From Arachis hypogaea (taxonomy: Eukaryota > Streptophyta > Magnoliopsida > Fabales > Fabaceae): DNA of 64,000 nt. The notes beneath the pieces are model-generated. The model was given only the letters and a program-made list of their open reading frames with translations, did not search any database and was not told where the DNA came from. The stretch is taken from contig NC_092051.1 in assembly GCF_003086295.3 (NCBI RefSeq), positions 72,355,772-72,419,771 on the forward strand. The letters are read 5' to 3'. Within the stretch, counting starts at the first letter, position 1. Every line of letters begins with the position of its first letter. Both the position numbers and the translations under genes were made by a program. Of the stretch, positions 1 to 10,246 are shown piece after piece.

Positions 1-528
1 CAAGAACACTTTGAATGTCAAGATGAACACCAAGAACACTTTGAAGATCAAGATGAACATCAAGAATTATTTTTGAAAATTTTTAAGAAAAGAAAAACAT
101 GCAAGACACCAAACTTAGAAATTTTCAAACTTTAGACACTAACAAATTGAAATTGCATATGAAAAACAAGAAAAGACACAAAACAAGAAAAATTAAAGAT
201 CAAACATAGAAAATCATCAAGAATAACTTGAAGATCATGAAGAACACATGCATGAATTTTCGAAAATTTTAAGAAGAATTAAAAAGATGCAATTGACACC
301 AAACTTACAAATTGACACTAGACTCAAACAAGAAACATAAAATTTTTGGTTTTTATGATTTTATAAGAGTTTTTTTTTGGTTTTTTTGAAAATTATTTTG
401 GGAAAAACGAAAAAGAAGAATTTTTTTTGTATTATTTTCGAAAATAAGAAATAAAAGATCTTAAAAATAAAATAAAATTACCTAATCTGAGCAACAAGAT
501 GAACCGTCAGTTGTCCAAACTCGAACAT
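1..528 (-). other. 5' untranslated leader of element E1 (partial)
   Basis: This AT-rich stretch has no convincing reading frame. Read on the minus strand it follows the primer-binding site and matches the leader of element A at about 38571-39430 (same poly-T run after GCTCAGATTAGGTAATTTT, same CATCTTGACA/GTGTTCTT short repeats, same AAGTTTGGTGT motif at about 105 and 297 in reverse). It is therefore the start of the internal region of a minus-strand LTR retrotransposon whose coding part lies left of the window. Confidence 0.8.
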
Positions 529-546
529 TCCCCGGCAACGGTGCCA
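529..546 (-). promoter_or_regulatory. Primer-binding site (tRNA-Asp type) of E1
   Basis: The minus strand reads TGGCACCGTTGCCGGGGA, one base from the complement of the 3' end of plant tRNA-Asp including CCA. It lies 6 bases from the LTR end, as in the other elements of the window. Confidence 0.85.
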
Positions 547-552
547 AAAACT

Positions 553-2246
553 TGGTGCACGAAATCGTGATCGTTCATTCCTTGGTAACGGCGCTAAAAA
601 CTTGATACGCACGTTCTTAATCTTAGTTCTTCTTCACAATCTCGCACAACTAACCAGCAAGTGCACTAGGTCGTCCAAGTAATAAACCTTACGTGAGTAA
701 GGGTCGATCCCACGGAGATTGTCGGCTTGAAGCAAGCTATGGTCACCTTGTAAATCTCAGTCAGGCGGATTCAAATGGTTATAGAGTTTTAATAATTAAA
801 ATATAAATAAAACGAAAGATAGGATAGAGATACTTATGTAATTCATTGGTGAGAATTTCAGATAAGCGTATGGAGATGCTTAGTTCCTTCTGAATATCTG
901 CTTTCCTACTGCCTTCATCCAATCCTTCATACTCCTTTCCATGGCAAGCTGTATGTTGGGCATCACCGTTGTCAGTGGCTACATCCCGTCCTCTCAGTGA
1001 AAATGGTCCAAAATGCGCTGTCACCGCACGGCTAATCATCTGTCAGTCTTCGATCATACTAGAATAGCATTCAGTAATCCTTTTGCGTCTGTCACTACGC
1101 CTAGCACTCGCGAGTTTGAAGCTTGTCACAACCATCCCTTCCCAGATCCTACTCGGAATACCACAGACAAGGTTTAGACTTTTCGGATCTCAAGAATGGC
1201 CGCCAATAATTCTAGCCTATACCACGAAGACTCTGATCATAGATCAGGAGGCTAAGAGATATGCATTCAAGCTTGTTTGCATGTAGAATGGAAGTATTTG
1301 TCAGGCACGCATTCATAAGTGAGAATGATGATGAGCGTCACATATTCATCACATTCATCATGTTCTTGTGTGCGAATGAATATCTTAGAGAAGAAATAGG
1401 CTTGAATTGAATAGAAAAACAATAGTACTTTGAATAAATTCATGAGGAATAGCAGAGCTCCACACCTTAATCTATGGTGTGTAGAAACTCTACCGTTGAA
1501 AATACATAAGTGAAAATAGGGTAGACATGGCCGAGTGGCCAGCCTCCCATGGAGGTCTAGAGATCTAAAATGATCAAAAGATGATCCAAAAATGGTCCAA
1601 AGATGGTTCAAATATGTAAATACAATAGTAAAAAGTCCTATTTATACTAAACTAGTTACTAGGGTATACAGAAATGAGTAAATGATGCAGAAATCCACAT
1701 CCGGGCCCACTTAGTGTGTGCTTGGACTGAGCGTTGAAGCTTTCACGTGTAGAGGTCTTCCTTGGAGTTGAACGCCAGTTTGTAACTTGTTTCTGGCGTT
1801 TAACTCTGCTTTGCAACTTGTTTCTGGCATTTAACGCCAGAATAGGGCAGAAAGCTGGCGTTAAATGCCAGTTTGCGTCATCTAAACTTGGGCAAAGTAT
1901 GGACTATTATATATTGCTGGAAATCCCTAGATGTCTACTTTCCAAAGCTATTGAGAGCGCGCCATTTGGGTTTCTGTAGCTCCAGAAAATCCATTTTGAG
2001 TGCAGGGAGGTCAGAATCCAACAGTATCTGCAGTCCTTCTTCAGCCTCTGAATCAGATTTTTGCTCAAGTCCCTCAATTTCAGCCAGAAAATATCTGAAA
2101 TCATAGAAAAATACACAAAATCATAGAAAAGTCCAGAAATGTGATTTTTAATTTAAAACTAATAAAAATATATTAAAAACTAACTAAATTATACTAAAAA
2201 CTATGTAACAACAATGCCAAAAAGCGTATAAATTATTCGCTCATCA
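553..2246 (-). mobile_element. 5' LTR of Ty3/Gypsy (Athila-like) element E1
   Basis: The LTR is about 1694 bp and begins TGATGAGCGAATAATTTATACGC on the minus strand (shown split: TGATGAGCGA then ATAATTTATA) and ends GTGCACCA. It contains the U3 box shared with other LTRs (about 1888-1960), GGCGTT/AACGCC palindromic words (1735-1890), a TATA box (AGTATAAATAGG, 1637-1648) and the U5 box with GATCGACCCTTACTCACG. One extra primer-site-like module lies inside the end of the LTR at 579-596. The target flank on the right is ATACC; the partner flank is outside the window. The insertion disrupts the env-position gene of element N. Confidence 0.9.
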
Positions 2247-2668
2247 ATACCCTCAATAGCAGCCTTAGTCACTAAGACCTGCCCGCCTCGTAGGTGGACT
2301 GACTCAAGAGTTGTGCAAAAGAGGTTGCAGTAGAACTCCTTGACCCATGAAGTGTTTATCCTTTCCAAATCCCTATCAACAAACCCTAAGCTCAATTCCT
2401 GAATGCGGGTATTAATGGAGCGCCTCAAGTCGTTAGGAAGGGCCAATTTCTTCTCAATGTTTAGCTTTGTCTTCCGATAGGTAGAAAAACGGAGCTCACA
2501 GTAAAGATTGGGAAAGCTGTATGTGTCAGTGGGCGGTAGCAGCTGATTTTGCTTATCCACTTCATTTAGGGGGTTCTTTGCATAGTTGGCATAAGGAGAG
2601 AGGGTAGAGGCTTGAGATTTCTTCCTCTTTCTTAAGGTAGTAGCCTTTGCTTTTCCTCTATCGGCCAT
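2247..2668 (-). pseudogene. Env-position gene of element N, N-terminal part, cut by E1
   Basis: The reading frame starts with ATG at 2668 (MADRGKAKATTLRKRKK, a basic start) and runs about 140 codons until the LTR of E1 cuts it at 2246. It resembles the family annotated in legumes as 'putative plant transposon protein', with the recognisable WVKEFYCNLF segment followed by VHLRGGQVLVT. The same gene occurs complete but broken in element R (55145-63177) and, more distantly, in Q (14787-15833). It sits where Athila elements carry an env-like ORF, but I see no signal peptide or membrane segment. Function is unknown. The longer frame from 2785 starts upstream of the likely splice acceptor and is not preferred. 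Confidence 0.75.
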
Positions 2669-2680
2669 CCTGAAAGCAAA
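2669..2680 (-). promoter_or_regulatory. Possible 3' splice site before the env-position ATG
   Basis: The minus strand reads TTTGCTTTCAG then G-ATG. The same CAG/G-ATG arrangement precedes the homologous gene of element R at 63178-63184. It fits a plant splice acceptor and suggests a leader intron, but no transcript evidence is available. Confidence 0.45.
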
Positions 2681-4489
2681 TATGATATAATATAAACAAG
2701 TAGGCCAAATAGGGGAATGGAAAGCAAGGAATGGCATATTAACATGAAGTGAGTTAAGAAGGAAGAAAACTTGGAGTACAAGCAACAGGAATTAGCATTC
2801 AACACAAAAGCCATAAACCAAGAATTCAAGTAATATATGCACAATGCTTGTTCATTAAGCTCAATAAGCATCATACCCAAAAAGAATGGTTAAAGAGTTA
2901 GTTGAAAACTAAAAAGAAAAATTAGCATGTTAGGCAGGTTAAAAGTTAGAAAAACTAGTTCAAAGGTCAGGGGTATGATGGTTATTTGTTTAATTATGAA
3001 GAATGTAGAAAATTAAGGATAACAAGCACACTCACAATCATGAGGGTGAAGCAGTCATTGATGAAGAAATATGAGATTGCAAAAGAAGCAATTAATTGAA
3101 AGTAAGTCATCAATCAATGTCGCAGTCATGGATAATGCAATAACTGGTGTTGCAAAGGTTGAAATGCACTTTGTGTAACATAAACCAAGATAGAAACTAA
3201 TTTGAGTGAAAAAGAGTTACACAAGTTTAATTTACCAATTGTTGCAAATTCAAGAACCATATTCAACAAAATTGCAAGTTAAATCAAATGGTGACTGAAG
3301 CACAATCCAAAGGCATTTGATTAACTTGAAAGGTGAAGGCATGTGAAGGTTCAAAGCAAATCACAGGAAACATAATAAACATGGAAAAACCAACCCAAAG
3401 TTACCTAAGAATTGAGCTCCGTGTAATCAAATGAATACTCAATTCCAAAAGCACAAAGTTCAGTTATAGATAACATGTTTAAAACCAAAAATAATTTCTA
3501 GAAAATTGGAAAACATTCTGGCAGTAAATCGGATGTTCCCGGATAGCAAACAGCTGCAAAAATCAATCATATGAATTCAGCATATCAAACATGTAAAACA
3601 ATCAAGGAATTCATATGACTTGGCAGCATGAAGCAAGCAAAACAGTAGTGAAACAGAGAATATAAAATAGAGCACACCACTCATCATACTCATCATGTAA
3701 CACTCAAACAAATAAACACAAACGGAGCACTTATCAAGCCTAGAATCATCTAACCACATCCTAGGTACCTAACAGCATGCATTTCTAAGCTAGCCTAACA
3801 AACATATTATTCAACTAATTAATCTAATCTAATCATGCCATAATTAATGAAAAGCAGTAAAGAAACAGAGCAACGGGGCAGGAGAAGGTGGATGACCTGG
3901 AGTGAAGGCAGCGAAATGCAAAACAGAATGGAAATGGAGAAATGGGAAGGAGGAGCGGCGAAGTGGCGCTGTCAGCAGCGGTGGCTCACGGCGGTGCAAG
4001 GACACGGTAGAAGGATGGTGCGGTGAGGATAGATAGGTGGAATGTGAGAAGTGGAAAGAAGGGTGATGGCAAGGGCAGTTGCGACGGCGGTTATGGAAGG
4101 CATGAAGGTCAGAGGCTGAGGAGCGTGAGAGAACAGAAAGGGGAGAAACAGTGAGAGAAGGGGGCGAGGATGAGGGAAAGAGAAGGAGAAAATAAGAGAG
4201 GTTGGAGGAAGGGAGAGGATGGTGGCGGCGGCAGTGGCGTTGCCGGTGCGGTAGTGGTGGAAGGGGTGAGATAGAGAGAGGAACAGAGAGAGAGGCAAGT
4301 GAGAGGAGAGGAGGGACGAAAGGGAGGTGAAAAGAGGAGGGGTTACGGCAGAGGCGTCGCCGGCGCAGTGGTGAGCTCTGAGGGTGGTTATGGAGGTGAG
4401 TTGAGGAAGATAAAGAGGGAGATATGTTGGGGACGAGGGGGGCACGCGACTGATAGGGTTCTCGCGTCCCTGGGGTATTAGGAAATTCA
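2681..4489 (-). other. Non-coding spacer of element N with CT-rich leader
   Basis: The part 2681-3840 is AT-rich and shows no gene; its 2690-3600 portion matches 63180-64000 in element R, so it belongs to the element. The part 3890-4480 is strongly pyrimidine-rich on the minus strand with CCGCCG clusters. The long minus frames there (3844-4548) encode only Ser/Pro/His/Leu low-complexity peptide in two frames at once, so I read them as an untranslated leader. A donor-like AG/GTCATC occurs at about 3892, which with the acceptor at 2670 would give a 1.2-kb leader intron. Confidence 0.5.
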
Positions 4490-4920
4490 AATCCATGCGT
4501 GCGCGCACAGCGTGCATCCGCGCGGATGGAAGAATGGAGAGGGGGCACGAAGCGCCAGGTGCGCCTTCGCGTAGATGAGTCGTGTAGGCATGGGCGCGGA
4601 CGCGTACAGTGCGCGTCCGCGTGGGCTGAGTTGGGTCAGGGGCTTAATGCGAGCACAGAGTTGGTGTAACTCTCGGGTCATTGGCCTGAAAACTGCGTGT
4701 CTGCGTCTATGGATCGGCGCGCACGCGGCATGTGCGCGTCCGCGTGTACTGCAAAATATGGATATCAACGCATATACGCACAGTGCGCGCACGCGTGCAA
4801 GCGGTTATGCCATTGGCCCAGCGTTGGCGCGAGAGTGGCCCAACTCTCTGGAAAATGTATGGGCCTGTATCCGCGTAGGGATGCGCACGCGCACAGCGTA
4901 CGTACACGTCCTTGACCCCT
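4490..4920. repeat. ACGCGT-type palindromic word cluster (spacer of N)
   Basis: About 430 bp with many copies of GCGCG, ACGCGT, CGCGTCCGCG and similar near-palindromes separated by 15-40 bp. Apparent reading frames on both strands (for example 4575-4937 plus, 4487-4792 minus) are by-products of the GC-rich words. The adjoining stretches 4921-5125 and 6683-6736 are AT-rich remainder of the same spacer with no gene. Confidence 0.75.
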
Positions 4921-5125
4921 TTTGTCTTCATAAATAACTAAAATAGCTCAAGATCCTCCTAACACTACCTACAGCTCAAAATTAACTCAAAATATAAAAT
5001 TACAAAAATCTTTTTGGCTTTTTGAGAATCTTTAAATATAAGCAAGGGATACTTGCCCCACAAGCAACCTACAACCAATTTATTGAAACAAGTAGATGGA
5101 AAGAAAACTTCCTACAATGATAACT

Positions 5126-6682
5126 TGATGAGAATTGAAGATTGATGGTTTAGAAGTTATAACGAATACTCGTTGTAAGTATAGTTACTAAACCAAGAAA
5201 TCAACCTTTCTTACAAACGTTTTGGTTGTCACAAGTAACAAACCCCTTAAAAATTGTTAATCGAGTATTCAAACCTCGGGTCGTCTTCTCAAGGAACTGC
5301 AAGGAAGTATGTTCTTATTATTGGCTATAAAGGTTGTAATCGGGGTTTAGAAGGTGAGAAGCTAGTGATTTAAATGACAAGTAAAGTAAATGGCAATTAA
5401 AATAAATAAAACTGTAAAGCAACTTTTGGCAAGGTAAGAGAAATTGGAAGTCCAACTTAATTATCTCTCTCAACAATAATGAAAGTTGAATCTAAATTCC
5501 ACTTAGTTAACCTTTACTAAAGCAAAGGAAAGTCAATGGACTAATTAGTTTGACCTTCGAATCCTATTTAATTCCTAAGAAAAAGTTGAGATTATTGAAG
5601 TTTAGTTCAATTAGCAAGATAGCGATTATCAGTTATGTTGAGTTTGATAATGTTGAGTTACTGATTTCTTAACCAAGACTAAAAGGGAAAAAAGTAAAAT
5701 TGCTGGAATAAAAATGTCCTTAGATGGAAAGCAATGGTAACACAAATTAAAGAGAAAGCAATCAATAACTGAAATAGCTCAAATAATCACTAATTTAAAT
5801 CATAACATGGAAAGGGTTCATAAGCCAAATTGGCAACATTTATAGATACGAATAAAAGCATTAAAGTAAAAGTAGCATAGAAACATAAATTAAAGTAAAT
5901 ACTAAACCTAGATCGAGAGTTACTCTTAATAACTAAGAGAAGTCCTAAATCCTAAATCCTAATCCTAAGAGAGAGAGGAGAGAACCTCTCTCAAACTAAA
6001 TCTAAATCATGGAAAGTGAAAATTGGCGACCTCTCTCTGAATGGATGCATTCCCCCACTTTATAGCCTCTAATCTATGTTTTTCGGGCCGAAAACTGGGT
6101 CAAAAATAGCCCAGAAATCGCCTTCTGCGTATTTTGGTACGTTCAAGTCGCGGACAAGTGACGCGGAGGCGTCGTCCACGCGGCCGCGCGGATTGAAGTT
6201 CGCAGATGCGACGCATCCGCGTGGATCACGCGTTCGCATCGCCTAGCGTCAGGGCAACTATGGCATATTATATATCAAATCGAAGCCCCGGACGTTAGCT
6301 TTCCAACGCAACTAAAACCGTGTCGTTTGGACCTCTGTAGCTAAAGTTATAGCTGTTTGAGTGCGAAGAGGTCAGGCTAGACAGCTTAGCAATTTCTCCA
6401 GCTTCTTGTATTCCTTCCATTTTTGCATGCTTCCTTTCCATCCTCTGAACCATTCCTGCCCTGTAATCTCTGAAAACACTTAACACACATATCAAGGCAT
6501 CTAATGGTAATAGGAGAGGATTAATAATAAGTAAATATAAGATCAAAGAAGCATGTTTTCAATCATAGCACAAAATCAGGAAGGAAATATAAAACCATGC
6601 AAATATTATGAATAAGTGGGTAAAGAGTTGATGAAATCCACTCAATTGAGCACAAGATAAACCATAAAATAGTGGTTTATCA
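5126..6682 (-). mobile_element. Solo LTR, ACGCGT family, target duplication TAACT
   Basis: A single 1557-bp LTR on the minus strand begins TGATAAACCACTATTTTATG and ends CATCA. It is flanked by TAACT at 5121-5125 and 6683-6687, so it is a solo LTR left by recombination between the two LTRs of one insertion. It has the U3 box (6259-6325), the palindromic cluster (6165-6255), a TATA box (GGCTATAAAGT, 6057-6067), a TCCTAAA-type tract (5943-5967) and a U5 with GACGACCCGAGG. Confidence 0.92.
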
Positions 6683-6736
6683 TAACTCAATTCACTTATT
6701 AATCAAAAATGCATGAGGGTGGAAAGAGTTTACCAT

Positions 6737-6754
6737 GGTGGGGTGTCTCCCACC
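6737..6754 (-). promoter_or_regulatory. Post-ORF hairpin of element N
   Basis: GGTGGG-GTGTCT-CCCACC on the plus strand forms a 6-bp stem (minus strand loop AGACAC). The identical hairpin occurs in element B at 36043-36060 and related ones follow the gag/pol stop in Q, A, P and L. Confidence 0.65.
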
Positions 6755-6777
6755 TAGCACTTTTAGTTTAAGTCCTT

Positions 6778-8040
6778 AAGTTGGACATTTGGGAAGCTCT
6801 TTGTCATGGTGGCTTATGCTTGTACTCATCCTTGAATTTCCAAGGATCTTTGCTCCTTAAATGGTTGACAGAATTTCCAACCATCTTCACCAGGTTTGGA
6901 TGGAGTTCCACCCAAGATATGAGCTTCCATAGTTGGTCTTCATGCTTTGATCCGGGGTCCTATATCTTATTTTCGCACCCATCTTTGAGTTGGTCTTCAT
7001 GCTTCGATCCGGGATCCCATATCTTATTTTCGCACCCGTCTTCGAGTTGGTCTTCATGAATTTTCTGTTTAGGTGGTTGAAAAATAGAATTCTCTTTAGC
7101 ACACCAAGTCTTCTTCCTAGACCCACGTAAAGTAACATTCATCCAAATCATGGTCCCTATGCTTGATGTTTTGACCTCAATGAGCCTAATTTCTAACTTT
7201 CAACCACTGCATAACTCCTTTCTACTCTTAACTCCACAAAGAGCTCTAAGTTGACCATCATTTTCAATCAAGCCATAGTCAAGTGAGAAAGTAAAGCTTA
7301 GATTAGAGAATTTTACCCACTTGAACGATATGTTGGATGGTGGCTTGGGGAGGGAAACCTCCCCACACTTAGACAATGCAAGGTCGACTTCCTTATGCTC
7401 TTCTTTGAGTATTTCCACCTCTTGACAACTTTTTTCATCTTCTTCTTTCTTGTTGACTTCTTCCAATTCCTCCTCTTCATCAATCAAATCAAACTTGGGA
7501 GGTTGTGTGAAATCTACTTCCATATCAACTTCACCTTTGATGGAAGAATCTTCAATGATATCACCAACTTCATTTGGTGTTGAGTTGTCTTCAATAGCTT
7601 TATTTTCATGTCCCATGAGAGAGGATTCAATTATTGATAAGAAATCATTGATGATTGAGTCCATCTTTTGATCAACCCTTTCATATTCTTCAATCTTGAT
7701 ATGCTCCAAAGGTTGTTGAGATTTCCATGGTGGTTCCGCATCTCCTAGATCTTCCACCACTTCTTCCTCTTCTTCAATGACCCTAGGTTTTTCCAATTGC
7801 TCCAATACAAAGCTTGACTCTTCCTTCTTCTCCGCCAGAATTTCCAATTTCTCTTTCATGCTTTGCTCATCTTTCGATTTCTCACATGTAGCCACAGAAG
7901 CACCTTGAGTGTTCAAGCTTTGGTAGGCTAAAGTATGCACTACCTTAGTCAAATTAGTCACAAACTCTAGGGTGTTCCTTTGCATATCCGCTTGGCCTTG
8001 AAGTAGCAAGGTGAGAGAATCGTCTATTGGGGCTTGGGGA
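6778..8040 (-). pseudogene. Acidic ORF of element N, broken at both ends
   Basis: The main open part is 7200-8009 (269 codons). It is a conserved but uncharacterised retrotransposon passenger gene also present in B (36082-36801 and 46622-47690) and C (29919-30366). Order of features: a helix-like start (LLQGQADMQRNTLEFVTNLT), a long Glu/Asp/Lys-rich middle with the motif VEDLGDAEPPW, and a C-terminal part with YGLIENDGQLRALCGVKS. A stop at 7200 (TGA where B reads TGG) cuts the C-terminus, whose remains continue to about 6778. The 5' end is replaced by telomere-like repeats at 8041, removing the Tyr/Pro/Gln-rich N-terminus seen in B. I recognise no enzyme motif. Confidence 0.75.
6931..7060 (-). 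repeat. 57-bp tandem duplication inside the acidic ORF remnant
   Basis: Units start at 6931, 6988 and 7045 (AGTTGGTCTTCATG...), period 57 bp, i.e. 19 codons (peptide unit HEDQLEDGCENKIWDPGSK). Element B has only one unit at the corresponding place, so the duplication is private to this copy. Confidence 0.85.
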
Positions 8041-10246
8041 TCCTAAACACTAAACCACAAACACTAAATCCTAAACCCTAAACACTAAATCAAAATCCAC
8101 AAACCTTAAAGCCCAAACACTAAACCCTAAACCCTAACCGATAAACCATAAACCCTAAAGCTTAAACCCCAAACCCTAAAGCCTATACCCTAAATCCTAA
8201 AGCCTAAACCCTAAACCACAAACACTAAAGCTTAAACCCTAAACTATAAACCCTAAACCCTAAACCATAAACCATCAACCCAAAACCATAAACCATAAAC
8301 CCTAAACCCTACACCATAAACACTAAAGCTTAAACCCTAAACCCTAAACCCTAAACCCCAAACCATAAACCCTACACCCTAAACCATAAACCACAAACCA
8401 TAAAGCTTAAACCCTAAACCGTAAACCATAAACCCTAAACCATAAACCATCAACACCACACCCTAAACCCTAAACCACAAATGCTAAACCCTAAACCATA
8501 AACCCTCAATCTCAAACCATAAACCCTAAAACCTTAACTCTACACCCTAAATCATAATCCACAAACCCTAAAGCCTAAACCCTAAACTATAAACTCTAAA
8601 CCCTCAACCCCAAACCATAAACGCTAAACCCAAAACCCTAAACCACAAATCCTAAAGCGTAAACTCTAAAGCATAAACCCTCAACCACAAACCATAATCC
8701 ATAAACCCTAAACCATACACCCTAAACGCTAAACCCTAAACTATAAAATCATAAATCCTAAACCCTAAATGCTCAACCTTAAACCCTAAACCACAAACAC
8801 TATAGCCAAAACCCTAAACCCTAAACCCTAAATCCTAAACCCTACACCCTACACCATAAACCCTAAACCACAAACCCAAAACCTTAAACCATATACCCTC
8901 AACCCAAAACATAAAACCTAAACCCTAAACCCTACAACCTAAACCATAAACCACAAACCCTAAAACCTAAACCCTAACATATAAAACCTAAATCGTAAAC
9001 CCTAAACCATAAACCCTAAACACTAAACCCAAAACATAAACCACAAACCCTAAACCCTACACCCTAAACTCTAAAACACAAACCCTAAACCCTCCAACCA
9101 TAAACCCTACACCCTAAACCCTAAACCACAATCCCTAAACAATAACCCTAAACACTAAACCTTAAACCATAACCCTAAACCTTAAACCCTAAACCCTAAC
9201 CACAAACACTAAAGCCTAAACCCTAAACACTAAACCATAAACCATCAAGCCTAAACCATAAACCCTGAATCCTAAACCCTCCACCCTGAACCCTAAACCA
9301 CAAACCCTAAAGCCCAAACACTAAACCATAAACCCTAAAGCCTAAACCCAAAACCCTAAAGTCTAAACCCTAAACCCAAAATCCTAAACACTAAACCACA
9401 AACACTAAATCCTAAACCCTAAACCCTAAACCATAATCCAGAAACCTTAAACCCTAAACCCTAAAGACTAAACCCCAAACCCTAAAGCATAATCCCTAAA
9501 TCCTAAAGCCTAAACCCTAAACCACAAATACTAAAGCTTAAACCCTAAACTATAAACACTAAACCCTAAACCATAAATCCTCAACCCCAAACCATAAGCC
9601 ATAAACCCTAAACCCTACACCATAAACCCTAAAGTCTAAACCCTAAACCATAAACCCTCAACACCAAACCATAAATGTAAGGTCCCACATCTGTTGGGGA
9701 GGGGAACGAAGCATGTCTTATAAGGGTGTGGATACCTCTACCTAGCATGACGCATTTTGATGAGTTAGTGTGGGGGGCTTCAGCTATCATCCCTATCTTC
9801 AAAGGTAAAACAGTGAGGCTTTGTGTGCCAAAACTTACAATATTGGGTGGTCTGGGCTGTTACAGATGGTATCAGAGCCGTAGCCCGGATCAATGTACCA
9901 GCGAGAGCGCTGGGCTCGCTTAGGGGGGATAGTAAGGTCCCACATCAGTTGGAGAGCAGAACAAAGCATGCCTTATAAGGGTGTGGATACCTCTCCCTAG
10001 CATGACGCGTTTTGACGAGTGAGTGTGAGGGGTTTTGGCTGTCATCCCTATCATCAAATGGAAAACAGTAAGGCCTTATGTGCCAAAGCAGATAATATCG
10101 TGCTAGCGGGTGGTCTAGGCTGTTACAATAAACCCTAAACCTTAAATTATAAACCACAAACCATAAAGCCTAAACCCTAAACTATAAACCCCAAACACTA
10201 ACCATAAACCCTCAACACCACACCATAAACCCTAAACCCTAAACCC
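8041..10246 (+). repeat. Interstitial degenerate telomeric repeat (CCCTAAA-type)
   Basis: About 1.75 kb of CCCTAAA and variants (CCATAAA, CACTAAA, CCTAAAG, CTTAAAC), all with the C-rich strand on plus, interrupted by the TRIM at 9676-10127. The stretch 8041-8345 reappears nearly unchanged at about 9381-9640, so the array has a higher-order period of about 1.34 kb. It joins a truncated acidic ORF on the left and a truncated protease gene on the right without visible target duplication. Confidence 0.9.
9676..10127 (+). mobile_element. Complete TRIM element, target duplication ATAAA
   Basis: Two short LTRs, 9676-9864 (189 bp, TGTAAGGTCCCACATC...CTGTTACA) and 9931-10127 (197 bp, first base changed to A), surround only 66 bp. 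The internal part starts with TGGTATCAGAGCC (9867-9879), a primer site for initiator tRNA-Met, and ends with the purine tract AGGGGGGATAG. ATAAA flanks both sides (9671-9675 and 10128-10132). There is no coding capacity, so it must be mobilised by another element. It landed inside the telomere-like array. Confidence 0.93.

Noticed and set aside
529..546. 3' end of a tRNA-Asp gene on the plus strand (also 22209, 60622, 47886)
   Set aside because: Only the last 18 bases match and each lies next to an LTR; these are primer-binding sites of minus-strand elements.
3844..4548. 234-codon minus-strand ORF rich in Ser, Pro, His
   Set aside because: A second frame over the same stretch is equally open and equally low-complexity; composition follows the CT-rich leader. 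No family match is visible.
4575..4937. ORFs over the ACGCGT clusters here and at 30871-31221, 35428-35950, 52805-53215
   Set aside because: GC-rich palindromic words lack stops in several frames at once; peptides are Arg/His/Ala repeats without homology between copies.
8041..10246. CRISPR-like or true terminal telomere array
   Set aside because: Repeat units are 6-8 bp, degenerate and without spacers; sequence continues on both sides, so it is interstitial telomere-like DNA.
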